Source: Humulus lupulus (taxonomy: Eukaryota; Streptophyta; Magnoliopsida; Rosales; Cannabaceae). From it: DNA of 64,000 nucleotides. How positions within the stretch are numbered: position 1 is the stretch's first letter; each line of letters starts with the position of its first letter. The position numbers and the translations under genes are program-made. The notes under the pieces were generated by a model. The model saw only the letters and a program-made list of their open reading frames with translations. It searched no databases and had not been told where the DNA came from. The stretch lies in contig NC_084795.1 of NCBI RefSeq assembly GCF_963169125.1, positions 96,777,411 through 96,841,410 of the forward strand, given 5' to 3'. Positions 1 through 12,171 of this stretch are shown here, piece after piece.

Positions 1-99
1 TAGGGAAACTACCATTCCTAAGGCATTCCTTAACCTTGGCAAATTTCCAACCAAGAATACATCACAACACCGTTGACCAAGACAGTCACAAATCCAATT

Positions 100-560
100 C
101 AGATAATCTTTGAATACTCTGTTCACCCATTTCACAAAAACAATTTGGCATTGACCAAATCTTTAACACATGACTCAGCATCCCCAGTGCCCTTATCTAA
201 TTTAATAACAATCTTTTTCATATCCTTCTCTCTGATCTTTAGCTGGTAATAACCAGATCAAAGATCCTTAATTGTCCCTGATCTCTAGCTAGTAATAACC
301 AGATCAAAGATCTACCTTGAAGAACATTATCCTACTCAACAATTGAGTCTTTAATTCTTACAGCTTTGTTGAAACCATTCAGTACAGCACCCTAGATCTG
401 ATTCTATCCCTGACACCAATACAATCACCATTCTACCTCTTTGTGTAGATGTACCCTTGACAAATTCCTTGGAAGCTCATCTGGAAACTCACAGACTAAT
501 CAAGTCTGTCTTGATCCCACTGGTAAAACTTAAGTAGTGTCCATTATACTAGCTAAGGTC
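100..560 (-). pseudogene. Protease-RT junction remnant of element A1
   Basis: The minus strand carries fragments of Ty3/gypsy reverse transcriptase: the 'MNRVF' helix region near 120, and the segment coding DLRSGYH-like residues near 240-310, present twice in short tandem. Bases 440-560 match the protease-RT linker of element C at 48400-48540, including the shared run around 'actcacagactaat'. Stops and indels are frequent and no product is possible. The assignment rests on colinearity with element C rather than on an intact motif. Confidence 0.6.
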
Positions 561-1014
561 CTAAACATCCCAATATAGTAGATCTCCAACCCTAAACCCA
601 AATACCATATATACAGCGCCAATTACTGCAAGGGTTTCTCCCTTTTAAACTCAGGAATTACAATCCATCACCGTCCCCATACTTGACTAACCATTCCATA
701 TTCAAAATCCTGACGTTGTAGTTGTCTTCAAAGATACTTTAAGTAGTAGTTGATATGTTCACCGATCCTAATGTGCTTTTGACCAAATTTCTTCATACCT
801 AATCTCTTCCCTTCCTGTAATGTGACCTTGAGTACCCTTGAGAAACAAAGTTAATACCATCCAAAATCTTACCTATAACCCTGGTGCTTTAGTTGTAATA
901 TCATTAGTGTAGTAATCGTTCATATTCTGATTCTAGCTGGGGAGTGGTTCAACACATCGCTAGTGAACCTAAATGCAACCCATTCATGACGATTCTGCAT
1001 TCTTTGCTTGTCGG

Positions 1015-1260
1015 ACTTATCCATGTCACTGAAGTATAAAATGATTAGGAACCTTTATTATTAATCCATCACCCCCTACTCGGTACAAGAAATAATTCCT
1101 GAAATGTCTCTTTCCTTGATCCTTATCTGGTAATAACCAGATCGATGATCAGCTCCTGAAGACATTGTCCTGTCTTGTAACGGGGCATTTAAACTCTTCA
1201 TTCCTAACAGGCGATATCAACGAGTCCCATGATACAATGCTCTATCCAATCACCCCTAAG
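1015..1260 (-). pseudogene. Second RT-like remnant in element A1
   Basis: A second minus-strand copy of the RT segment around the DLRSGY motif, seen as 'ggtaataaccagatcgat' on the plus strand. It lies about 850 bases nearer the PBS than the first copy, where gag or protease is expected. Either A1 suffered an internal duplication, or a second decayed element is mixed in. No open frame. Confidence 0.45.
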
Positions 1261-1649
1261 TCAAATAATTCTTCAGGTGAACCAATAATTCCTTAAGCCA
1301 AACTAATATCATTCTTCATAACGTTCTTGATACTAAATCCACCCATTCCCAAGTTCTGAATCGTACCCAAAAAATCCTTGCATACTCAGCTGCATCCTTA
1401 CTGACCAATTTAGTTTCCATTCAGTCTAATCAATATACTTCAAGAGATGTCCATGATAGTCCAGGGTTGTCCCTTATGTAACACATTAGCTTTCCTCAAC
1501 AAGTACTCATATCTCAGGCCCCTCGTATAACAACCTTGCGATATGTACCTCATATCTAAATCTTTCCCGGGTGACACATAACACAAAACTTTTCCAGCTC
1601 ATAATCTAACCAAAAACAAAGACTATCAAGTCCATTGGTCACTTCCGAG

Positions 1650-2330
1650 GAACTAGTCTCGGGCTCTGCATGTAAGAAGGCATCTTAGTCTTGATGGCCA
1701 ACCTGTGGACTAAACCCCCTTCCTGTCAAGACCTGGAGCCATAAAACTATCAAGGGTTTTCCTTTTTCCAATCACTGAGTAGCCACCCTTACTAACTTCC
1801 ACGAACGAGAATATCATCACCTGTATTCCTTCTATCTTAACTAACATGGCCCTCTCTACTGCCCAAGCATAGATAATCATCTCCAAGTTTAACTCATAAA
1901 TGATTCATCATCTCCGGCTGCATCCATTTTTTTCATAATCTGAAGTTGATTGATCAACCCACCAAACTCATTGACATACACTTTCGTTATCTTACCACTT
2001 TCGACATCCTTCCGCCACAAATACTTAATACAACTATTCTATCTCCATTTTTGTCCTTCCTCATATTATAAAGAATGGGTCTAGCTATACCCATTTACTA
2101 CCAATTCTTGTACAAACCCAATCCTTCCTCAAAACTAGAGGATAATGCTTCCCTAGCCTTCCATACAGTAATCCCTGTCTGTTTCCCCCTCGGTTTAACC
2201 AATACCGCTGTCCCACAGTCCTGATATACAAAGCAACTCGTTTCCCCCCCAATAAACCTGCTGCAAATCTCAGGGCAGATGGGGGATTCCAAACCTAACT
2301 ATCATCTGCAACTCTTACTAAAACAAATCT
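1650..2330 (-). pseudogene. gag remnant of element A1
   Basis: Plus-strand text around 1690-1790 (the run 'gtcaagacctggagcc') matches the gag zinc-knuckle region of element C near 49180-49250, and 1800-1900 matches the gag core next to it. This puts gag between the RT remnants and the PBS, as expected for a minus-strand element. The longest open stretch (2098-2292, 64 codons) has no recognisable motif of its own. Confidence 0.45.
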
Positions 2331-2875
2331 AGATCCAATTAGCCATTCTGAGCACATACAATCTGAGTTAATCTGTCTTCACCAACTAAACCCCTCAGCC
2401 TTGACGTTCATAACAAGAACCATCCCAAGGGCAGATCCAAATAACCATAATAATCAAGCATACATAAAGCATACCAAGCACCAATTTATAATACTATGCA
2501 TAAATTATCAAATTTCGTTACCATTATATGCATTCATACTTACTATGTTTTCCATACCAATACACGGGTATAGCATATAAGTTCAATTTAAACATATAAT
2601 CACCTGTAATCCATATACCAATCACTATCCAAGTATTCATCCACATGCAAGAGCAGCTAATCAGGATGCCTCAATATCATCACATAACAGTCAAGGGCTA
2701 GGCCCTATTAGTATCTCAAGCTCCCTATTAATCATACCAATTAATACACTCATATTTCATTCAAGCACTTAAGCGTACAATTTCATGTATCCAATTACAA
2801 ACCCTTGAGTCGAGCTTGTCTTTAGCGGCGAGTGTACATGTCCAGCTAGTCTTCAGGAACACATAAACCTAGACC

Positions 2876-2887
2876 GCTCTGATACCA
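2876..2887 (-). promoter_or_regulatory. Primer binding site, initiator tRNA-Met type
   Basis: Read on the minus strand this is TGGTATCAGAGC, the classical plant PBS complementary to the 3' end of initiator tRNA-Met. It lies three bases inside the LTR edge at 2891 and fixes the element's orientation. Confidence 0.9.
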
Positions 2888-2890
2888 AGT

Positions 2891-5450
2891 TATAACGCCC
2901 TGGGTAACCAAGACTGTTACACTGTGTGTTTAAAATAGTGCAAGACTTGCTAGTCAAGCCATTTAAACAAAATGTGAATCTAACGTCATCAACAAATTAG
3001 GAATAAAAGATTTTGGTCATAAACAGGTTATTTTATTAAAAATGATAGTTTAGTACATGGAATCTCAAAACAGGATTTAGATGACATATTTACAAAAGTT
3101 CCAGAAGTTATAAACAACTTAGGCCACTCTAATGGAAAAATACACATTTTAGGTTTCCATCCCTATACAATCCCTCGACCGTGGCGGCCGAGCAGCCGAC
3201 AATGTACTCCTCGCCCCCGGAGCTCTCCAACTCATGGTTGAATCTACCTACCCTTGTCTTTACTTACACCACGTAGCACCCGTGAGTCGAGGCCCAGCAA
3301 GAAAACATAATACATAGCTTGATCAACATCAATAACCAAATATTCCATATAGCTTATCCAAGTACTCAACAAGTTCATAACATTCATTTATTTAGTGATA
3401 ACAATTGACAAATAAACAACTCGTCATCCAGATAACCCACTTATCATATTTTTCATATTAACAATGATAATGACATTCACAATCAATAATTTATAGCAAC
3501 CATTACATAATATTCAGGGTCGGTGCCCTTAGGTCGCACCCTCTGCTTAACCCACTGTCTTCAGCTTACTTAGGCCACCCTCAATGTTATACCCACTGAC
3601 TCCGGCCAGCTTAACCAAGCTCAGTGATTAATAAGTTGTCCTCAGCTACCAGTGGCTGAGCCACGCCCAGTGCGCAAATATTGATTCCGACAAGCTTAGG
3701 TCGGTTATCACATGTCCCATGGCATAATACCATCTCATGACATGATAAATAAATATAGGGAGCTCTTAGTCCCATCATGTTCACATGGCTTATCACAATC
3801 ACATAACAATGAATACAAACATAGGGACCACTTAGTGCCAACCTAACCACATAATCGGGTGCAGTTTTCTTACCTTTAGATTCCAATAGCATTGTTCAAT
3901 TCAACCCTCAAGCACGATCCCGTTTGAGTCCTAGCATACACCTAGTCACAGCCATAGATCAGAATCATCACCCAACCTCAAATCCAAAATCCTAGCCTCG
4001 GGACCAATCCCAAGCCCTTAGGAAGCCCTAATTCCACCAAATGGGGTGGTGGAATCAAACCCCGAGCCCCCGGGCAAAAACCGTAAGAAAAACACCCAAA
4101 ACCCATTTCTGGAGGCAGGGTAGTGCTACAGCGCCCTAAGGAGGGTGCTACAGCGCTACAGACAGAATCAAAAAATGCCCAGGAAGCCTAAACCTAGTGT
4201 TGTAGCGCCCAAAGTCTAACGCTACAATTCTAGTCAAAGAACTAGACACCCTTTGACTTTTCCTTCGATTTTCTTCGAACCAAAACTCATCAAAACTCCT
4301 CCAAACCACAAAAACACACCAAATTGAGCCTACCATTACCTACAGCTCACCCCACACAACCCAACAACCTAAAACTTACCCATATGCATCATCAAACCAA
4401 GAAAGCAAGCACCAAAACCAGAATTCAAGAATTCAACTAGAAATCCAGAAATTCAAAACTTCAAAGCCAGAATTTGTCACCTCATTGGAGAATTTTGACA
4501 TTAGTTTATCTCTAGCATCCTTCCAGCCTCAAGCCCTTCAATTCCTCTTGTTTATTTCCTTTAATTCCATTCAAAACTCAAACTTAGAAATCACCTCAAT
4601 AAAACCTAGAAAAACTCATCAAAAATCTTAAAACTTACCTCAGTTAAGCTTAATTCAAGTAAAACCTCCCAGCTTCTCTAAGCATCTAGGTGCTAAGCTT
4701 GGTCTAATTCTCCTCTAAACCATATCTCCCAAATCCCCCAAGGAGTGATACAAAGAGAAGGAGCTGAATGAGAGAAAGAGGGGTTAGCTTAAGAGTTTTG
4801 TTTTTCCTTCTTCCCTTTTTTTTCCTTTCAGTTTCCACTACCCTCTAAACAATCCACTTAAGTGTATAAAGGCAGATGGATACTTATCTCTGTTTTAAAT
4901 CAAATGACCATATTTCCCTTCCATTATAATCTAAACATTAAAGCATTCCAGGGGCATTTTGGTCACTGCCCTCAATTCCCGCTAATTCCTCGAGTGTCTC
5001 TAATAATTATCGCTTAATTCCCGTTATCTTAATATTCACCAATTATTTTCCTCAATATGAAAATAGGCTCCAATATATTTCCTAAATTCTCATAATTACC
5101 CCCAGGCTCGCCCCGAGCCAGGTATAAATCCTCACTGTGACTTTTTCGCTAACCCGCTCACTAGGATCGCCCCGAGTCACAGGTTACAAATATATCCACA
5201 TAATAATGTGGTCTCAACAATTTATCACAAATATTTACATTTATGCCCTCAACGAGCCAAAATTATAAATATGCCTTTCTACCCTAATCAGGGCCTACAT
5301 GCATACTAATACACATAGTCATGCATCACGGATATCCAAACAGTCATATAAACATGCTTTTAATCATTTGGTTCACATATTGTCCAAATGTGCCCTCCCG
5401 GCACACTAATCAATGCCCTTAAGCCTTATTAGTAAATTTGGGTCGTTACA
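2891..5450 (-). repeat. 5' LTR of element A1 (LTR family A)
   Basis: A 2560-bp LTR. On the plus strand it opens TATAACGCCCTGG (the outer TG has mutated to TA) and closes GGGTCGTTACA. It is related end to end to the LTR at 7152-9491 (opposite orientation) and to the solo LTR at 56216-58528. It holds the inverted repeat CCACAT-AATA-ATGTGG at 5196-5211 and the conserved box near 3259-3306 described in the findings. Confidence 0.88.
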
Positions 5451-7130
5451 CCTTGCTTAAGACATGAAACTATAGGGTGGTGCATCGAAGACTAGGGTGC
5501 GATCGTGTATAGATTGAAAAGAATGGTTGTTCATGGTTCACAGTAGATGAAGGTATAAGAACACAAATGTTCTACACGGGGCATTAGGTTGACAGTAATG
5601 TCAGACAACCATTGATAGGGTGCGGTTACAACACCTATGGAATAGTAGTGTGTGCACTAGTATAATGAGTTAAAGCATTTGGTCACCCTTAGAGGAATAA
5701 CCTTGAGAGCAAGGCCCTAGTAGGAACTAATGGGTGATTCACATAGGAAATCCTTGATGGCATAGAGATAATTAACAGAGAAGCTGACATCTTGAGTTGG
5801 ATAAGACGCCACAAATTACAGTAAATTCAAACGAGGTAACGACCAAGATTGTTATAGAATGCGCAGTTGATAGTAGGCAGATATACTTCTATGAACAATG
5901 AAATTTAGGAAGAAGATCTTGTAAGAATGGTTCAGAATCCTACTATTTTAGTATGAATGGGTTAAGATATGAGGATCCGATGGGTGATCTGATGAAAGCT
6001 GGCATTGAGTTAGAGATTCTAGATGAGTCTTGTACTAGCTCCTTATGATTGTTGTATCAGGAGATTTGAATGGTTGTCAGGACTAAATTTTGTATATTGG
6101 AAGTTTAAAGGGTATAGTTGGGGTGGATTACATTTGACTGCAGGTAAGACGCTTGGATACGAAAAGTTGTGACTTAATAGATTGAGTTAGCACACTTAGG
6201 TTCGTGTGAACAAGTATCACAATAATATGTATGGGCGACGGGAGGCCGTATGTCTCCGTGGGATACCGAAGTCGATGGTGTCGGACTGGGACCCATTATT
6301 TCCCAAGTTTTGAAAAAAGGGGTGTAGAGGGCAATGAGTATAAGATTTGGACTTTGGATTATTTGTTACCTTCAGATAGACTGAAAATCTGAAGGAATGA
6401 CTCAAACTTTAAGGATTTTACCTCGAATGTGTAAGTTTATGAGATATTGAGATATGTACGGTCCCTTGATTGAATAGTCACGGTAATAGCAGCCAGTCAA
6501 TGGCTAGGGTTACTATGAATAAGATATAGTGAGATAGGGAGCGAGAAGTACTCGTTCCAAGTAATGAAATGAGAGATAGGAAGTATTGTGGTTAAGAAAT
6601 GGACCGAAGGACCAATGAAGTTATTAGGATTATTAGAGCAGAAATGTCTGCCCATTTGAAAGGACATAAGAGTTCGCAAATTTCTAGTATGGAAACACGG
6701 AGTTCCAGGATGGAAGACCTTGTATTTCTGTAAGTAGTGTGGAATAGAAAGAATAAGATATTTTGGGGAAAGAAAGAAGAGTTTTGACTCCTGATTTGAT
6801 AGACTTCTAAGATCCTACCATGGACTACGCTAGGGGCCTATAGATTAGCCTTAGTGGCTCATAAGGTGTTACTAGTGCCATTGTCAAGGAAAGAAGTGTT
6901 AGGTATTACCGATGATGGGGTGAGGAGACCCTAGGATTTCAGTGGGATTTACTACGCAAGGAAAAGCTAATGGAATTTGTGATAAATAAGATAAAGTCTT
7001 ACAGAATAAGACTTTCACTCTAGTGAGAGTGTTACTAAGGGACAGCAAGGTAAAGGGTTAAACTTTGAAGTTATAGTCAGATTCACGGGATTTGTATCCC
7101 GAGGTGTTTGAATAAATTTTGAGGACAAAA
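5451..7130 (+). pseudogene. RNase H-linker, integrase and C-terminal pol remnant of Tekay element A2
   Basis: Heavily mutated plus-strand pol. Around 5985-6020 the text matches the RNase H-integrase linker of element C (a KAGIEL-like stretch). At about 6247-6306 one frame gives GIPKSMVSDWDP, the integrase segment that carries the second catalytic Asp. Around 6700-6880 the GPY/F-type tail (YRLAL) is visible. Many stops and indels. The upstream part of this pol lies left of element A1, outside the window. Confidence 0.65.
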
Positions 7131-7137
7131 TTTCAAT

Positions 7138-7151
7138 AAGGAGGGGATAGT
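7138..7151 (+). promoter_or_regulatory. Polypurine tract of element A2
   Basis: AAGGAGGGGATAGT directly before the LTR. The mirror image occurs beside the 3' LTR of element C (45592-45606), so the tract is conserved between families. It marks the LTR that follows as a 3' LTR on the plus strand. Confidence 0.85.
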
Positions 7152-9491
7152 TGTAACATCCTGAATTTACCATTAAGGCTAAGTTCCTCGATTACTGTGC
7201 CTGGAGGGCATAATATGATATATATGTTGAATTAAGCAAATAAATGTGTGACTACATGAAATACATGATTTACATGGTAATATGAACATATGTGCATGTT
7301 TATGTGTATTAAATATGCATGTGGGTCTGTTCTTGTTAATAATGGCATAACTGTAGTTTTGGTATGTTGAGGGCATAAATGTGATTATATGTGATGAATG
7401 ATTGAGGACCACATTATTATGTGGATATATTTGCGATATACGGCTCGAGGCAATCCTAGTGAGTGGATTAGTATAATAGTCACAGTGTGGTCCAATACCC
7501 GGCTCGGGGCAAGCCTAGGGGTATTTTGGGGACTTAATGCCTATTTAGAACATGTTGGTTAATGTGTAACTATTTGGTGATTAATTGGGCATGTTGGGAT
7601 TAATTGGGAATTTATAAGACAATATTGAGGATTAGTGGGGTATGTACCTAATGACGTTTTTGCCCTCAGAGGCAATAGAAGATAAGGATGTACTAAGGGG
7701 GCATTATGGTCTTTTAGAAATATGATGGACTTACCCCTAGGTTAGCTTAGATAGTGGTGGCTGGTAGAAACTAAAAGAACAAAGGTCAGAACTCTCTCTC
7801 CTCCTCCAATCGACCCTCTCCATTTCTCTCTCAAACTTTGGTGAATTCTTGAGGAAGCTAAGGGGAATTGGTGGTTGAAAACTTGGGGAATTGAAGACTT
7901 GAAGCCTAGAAATTGGTTAGCTATAGCTAGGAGGAGTAATTCACAGTTGAGGTGAGTTTCAATTGTTGTTTTAATGGTACTCTACTTTTGGTTTTATGGC
8001 TGGTCTTAGTTTTAAGGTTGAAGGATATGGATTTGAGTTTGGATGGAAGTTTGAGTGTGTTGAGCTGGGTTTTTGGTTGCTGGTATCGTATTAGGGTTAT
8101 GCTAGGGATTGAATTATAGTTCTAGTATTTATTTGGAAAGTTTTTGGTGGATTTTTGGCTGAGGAAAAATAGGGAAATCATGGCTTCATAGGGTAAAGTC
8201 GTGTCTCTGTTTTTGGGGTGCCGCAACCCAGGTGAAACTAGGTCAAGTGGGGCCTTATGCTTTGGAGGTGCATTGTGACTCTTTAAGGCAAGTCGCAGCC
8301 CATGTCTTGGTACCAATCAAAGGGCTCTCTGACCTAGGAGGCGCGTTGCGGCCCTAGGCAATAAGTCGCGGCCCACATGGTCATTTTTGGGCCACTTCAT
8401 GTTTTAGTGATGGGAACTTTAACCTAAGCGCTCGGGATGAATTCTACTTCCCGGTTTAGTAGAAATTGAGGTCCGGGATGCTAGTATGTTATTTTGAAGT
8501 TTGTAATCGATTTAGGTTTTAATGGTTATTTATTAATACGTTGTGACTAGGTTATAGCGCTAAGGGCTGAGGGATAAGGATCGTGCTCGGAGTTGCCATA
8601 CGCTAGCTACTCGGGACTTGAGGTATGAAAAGTGTACCCGGGTTGTGAACGGGGCTTAAATCCCTGTTAATGAATATGTTATGAATGTTAACATATATGT
8701 ATCTGGGAATATCTAGATCGACATGCTTGTATACGCTGCCATTGACTACTTGTTACACATTGTGCATTTGTGATTATATTTGTTTATAGGCCGGCCTAAG
8801 GGTGCTGGTGGCCGATAGCAAGCGTGCAGAACGTAGCCCGACCTAAGGGTGCTGGGATCGGCTATAAGACTAGGGGACTCGGCCTAAGGGCTCTGGGCTT
8901 GAACATTATATAATAAACAGAAGTTTGGTTCACACTTAATTATTTGTATTGATTGACGAGCTTCATTTATACATTTGATTGAGCTGAATATTACTAATAT
9001 GTTTGTTACACATATTCTGTTCTTGAATGAGTTTGATGATTTATGTTTACTCCTTTTATATTATTGCCTAGTTATGTATGTTGATCTAAGTTTTCTTGCT
9101 GAGCCTTGGCTCACAAGTGCTATGTGGTGCAGGTAAGGGTAAGAGATAGCCAGACCAGCCATGAGAAGGAGAGCTTCAAGGGCAGTGTGTACATATGCAG
9201 CCTACCCGATCGCCACGTTCAGGATAGCTTGGGAAGAACTAGGGTTGATTGTTGTTTCCTGCTTAGGATGGCTAAGTTGTATTCTGTTTATCCATTAGAA
9301 GTATGTGACTGATTTTTGGGATCCCGTGTTTAAACATAATATTTTTTTATGAAAAATAATCATTTTGTTGACCAAACCTTTTGATATCTGACCTTGACTT
9401 TGTCTTTAATTATACATTTAAGTCCAAATGAGCGAGTTGAGCAATATTTTAAATACACGTTATAATGGTCTTGGCTATCCAGGGCGTTACA
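7152..9491 (+). repeat. 3' LTR of element A2 (LTR family A)
   Basis: A 2340-bp LTR that begins TGTAACATCCTG and ends CCAGGGCGTTACA. It has the CCACAT-TATT-ATGTGG inverted repeat at 7409-7424, degenerate repeats of a 'cggcctaagggtgctgg' type at about 8790-8905, and the TTGCTGAGCC box at 9091-9139 followed by GCAGGTAAG. The sequence after it (9492 on) is Tat gag, so A2 inserted into a Tat element; its 5' LTR is not in the window. Confidence 0.88.
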
Positions 9492-9719
9492 GGGTAAGGG
9501 CACGACATTAATTACTAAGCCCGTTGAGGGAATCCTCCTTTAGGCGATAAAAGAGACAAGAGGAGAGCAGAGCAACCCCTTCCGGGAAGCAGGAATGGCC
9601 TAAAGCGTTCGAGAGAAAAGAATGTCATCAAATACCCCCATATAGAACCGTAGTGCTAGTGGAACAGATTTACAATGAGAATAAAGATAAGCCTATTTTT
9701 GGAGGGACCCATTCAAAAT

Positions 9720-10080
9720 AACATCACCAGTGGAATAGCGAGACCAAACTAAATACTACTCATTCCATAATTATGTGGGTCATACCTTAGCAGAATGTCG
9801 ATCGCTGTACAATCAAGTGTATCACATTTTAAGAACTGGAGGATTGTTGCAGTATATCAAAACTATGCAAAATGTAGTACAACAACATAGAGCATCGCCA
9901 AAATCACCTGCACAAGTCGTGGTAGAGTCGAATGCACAACCACAAGTGGCAATATAATAACAACCCCAATAGTTGTTGAAACAAATACCGATGATATTCA
10001 GATACACACAAACCCTTGATGAAGAGAGAAGTGAAGATGAAATTCAAAAAACAAAAGAAGAATTGAGGAAAGGGTAATGA
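9720..10080 (+). pseudogene. Tat0 gag C-terminal zinc-finger region
   Basis: One frame gives FHNYVGHTLAECRSL, matching the Tat gag finger whose usual form is C-x-F-H-x4-GH-x4-C. The first Cys is replaced by Tyr/Ser here. The frame from 9775 runs 60 codons to a stop at 9955, followed by a Glu/Lys-rich stretch. In an intact element gag packages the RNA. Upstream bases 9492-9720 look like further gag coding sequence in shifting frames. Confidence 0.6.
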
Positions 10081-10229
10081 GAATGAGCTATCTACACCAC
10101 ACAGTCAATTATTTGGCCCTAGATGAACGATATTTCCATGTGCACCCTATCACTTTCACTAAGGAGGATATGAAAGAAGTGAGTCTACCGCATTATGATG
10201 GAGTGGTGAATAAGCTATAGATAGAGAAT

Positions 10230-10567
10230 TTTCAGTTGAGCAGAGTGCTGGTAATTGGAGGAAGCAGGACGTAACTCCTTTTTTATGACGTCTTTCAAGA
10301 AATGGGGATATCTAAAGAGAGGCTGATAACTCATTTAACAACATGAAGGTAGTGCCCAAAGGTGCGATCAAACTGAAGGTAAGGGTCGTTGAGCGCATCT
10401 TAATTGTAGACTTCATTGTCATTGACGCCTATTCTTGGTATAACACAATAATGGGAAGGCCATGGGTGCACATAATGCAAGGAGTAGCCTCGACACTACA
10501 CCAAGGGTTGAGATATCAATCACCTTGTGGGACTTACACTATCAACATAAAAAGATGTCAGAAATAA
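10230..10567 (+). pseudogene. Tat0 aspartic protease remnant
   Basis: The frame reads VLVIGGSR, then FYDVFQEMGISKERL, and later IMGRPWVH near 10450-10475, the landmarks of Tat-type retropepsin. The active-site Asp that normally precedes Gly-Gly is Ile here, so the enzyme would be inactive. A stop and a frameshift separate the active-site part from the open stretch at 10343-10567. Protease would cut the Gag-Pol polyprotein. Confidence 0.7.
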
Positions 10568-10588
10568 GCTAAAAAGTGTTGCGTCCTA

Positions 10589-11784
10589 TTGAAAGAAATA
10601 AGTCAAGTGGAAGTAGGAGAAGAAACACAGGAAGGGGAGGCAGAGCAATTAAAAGGCAAGTTACTTGCCTACTTAAAAGCACTTGAAGATGAAGAAGAAT
10701 GCATGGTACCCCAGTTGACTGTCGATGAATTAGAAGAAGTGAAGTTGGATGCTGAACACGCTGAAACATCTGTGTTGGTAAATGCCCAAATGAACGGTGA
10801 ACAAAAATGCTTGCTAGTAGAATTCTTGACGCAGAACATATCCATGTTCACGTGGAAAACAAAAGATATGTCACGAATAGACCCTATGATTATGACGCAT
10901 CGGTTGAACATAGACAAACGATTCCCATCAATAAAGCAAAGACATAGGAAATTTTCTTTAGAGATATGTTAGGTTAATAATGAGGAGGTGGAATGGCTGT
11001 TGCAAATAGGAGCCATTGAGGAATGCTTGTACCTGTCTTGGACGTCAAACCTTGTAGTTGTACAAAAGAAAAATGGAAAGAAACTAGCGTGTATCGACTT
11101 CACCAACCCGAACAAAGCTTTTCCAATGGATAGTTTTCCATTGCCTATAATAGATGAGATGGTGGATGCAACTACCAGCTATGAGTAGATGAGATTTTTA
11201 GACACTTATTCAGGTTATAATAAGATCCCAATGGCAAAAGAAGAGAGAATCCATACAACATTCAAAATCGAGCGACCATTGTAATGTTATAGAGTAATGT
11301 CATTTGGGTTGCACAATGCCGGAGCAACATATAAGAGACTTATTAAAAAAAATTTGCTGAACAATTGAGACGAATAATAGAATTATATATTGATGATATG
11401 GTTGTAAAGTTTTAAAAGGAGGCTGATCATTTGAAACATCTATCAAGATTCTTTTAGGTGCTGAATAAATACAATATGAAATTGATGAATTCAACAAAGC
11501 AAAAGGGGCATTTCTTGGGCCATATCGGAGTTACCTATGGGCATTTCTTGGGCCATATCATGAGCAAAAGGGGAATCGAAGTAAATCCAACACAAATAGC
11601 AACTTTGTCTGAGATCACTGAGCCGCGCGCTATGCGAGATGTGAAAAAAATCACGTGCAAGATTGCTGCATTGGGTCGTTTCATTTCACGAATGTCGTAT
11701 CATTGTGAACCTTTCTTCCAGTGCATCAAAAAGAATTCACGATCATTATGGGGTGGTGAACAACCCAAAGCTTTCCAAGAGTGA
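10589..11784 (+). pseudogene. Tat0 reverse transcriptase
   Basis: 10589-10972 holds the acidic linker and the RT N-terminus (MFTWKTKDM, IDPMIMTHRL). 10988-11188 has the fingers (VVVQKKNGKKLACIDFTNPN, FPLPIIDEMVDA). The palm Asp motif FLDTYSGYN follows near 11200 and YIDDMV near 11388-11405, so both catalytic Asp pairs survive. Stops interrupt at 10970, 11186, about 11282 and about 11415. A short tandem duplication of the FLGHI segment lies at 11508-11565. The thumb runs to 11784. Confidence 0.8.
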
Positions 11785-12170
11785 AAATCTATTTGAGTGC
11801 TCCACCGATGTTGAGCGCCCCAGAACAAGATGAAGAGTTGTACGTGTATTTAGTCGTGTTAGCTGTAGTAGTAAGTGCAATATTGTTCAAAGAAGTATAG
11901 GGAAAGCAGAAACCAATCTTCTATGTAAGAAAAATGTGGCTAGATGCTGAGACGCACTATAGCATGCTGGAGAAGTTGGTGCTAGATCTCATGACAACTA
12001 AGAAACAGGTAAGGCAATGCTTCGAGACCCATGTGGTAACTGTGCTGACTAAATCTGTGATCAAACAAATCCTGGTGAAGCCTCATTTGTCTGGATGCAT
12101 GTCCAAATGGGCAATCGACCTCTCTGCATATGATGTAAGGTTTACCCCATTGGAAGTCAAAGAAAGGGAA
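11785..12170 (+). pseudogene. Tat0 RNase H domain of RT
   Basis: Frames carry fragments of the Ty3-type RNase H that follows RT: FYVRKMWLDAETHYSMLEK and a later MSKWAIDLSAYDV-like stretch leading to the connector. It is split between two frames (before and after 11934). The domain would degrade the RNA strand of the RNA/DNA hybrid. Confidence 0.65.
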
Positions 12171-12171
12171 A

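Larger units (their letters stand above)
1..5450 (-). mobile_element. Tekay-like Ty3/gypsy element A1, 5' part, decayed
   Basis: Minus-strand LTR retrotransposon running off the left edge. Read on the minus strand it has a 5' LTR (5450 to 2891), an initiator-Met type PBS, then gag and pol remnants in the expected order. Recognition is by similarity of many short stretches to element C in this window (45592-50563), which is better preserved. No frame stays open for more than about 65 codons. It interrupts the pol of plus-strand element A2 at 5450/5451. The five bases after it are CCTTG, which should recur at its other end outside the window. Confidence 0.8.
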
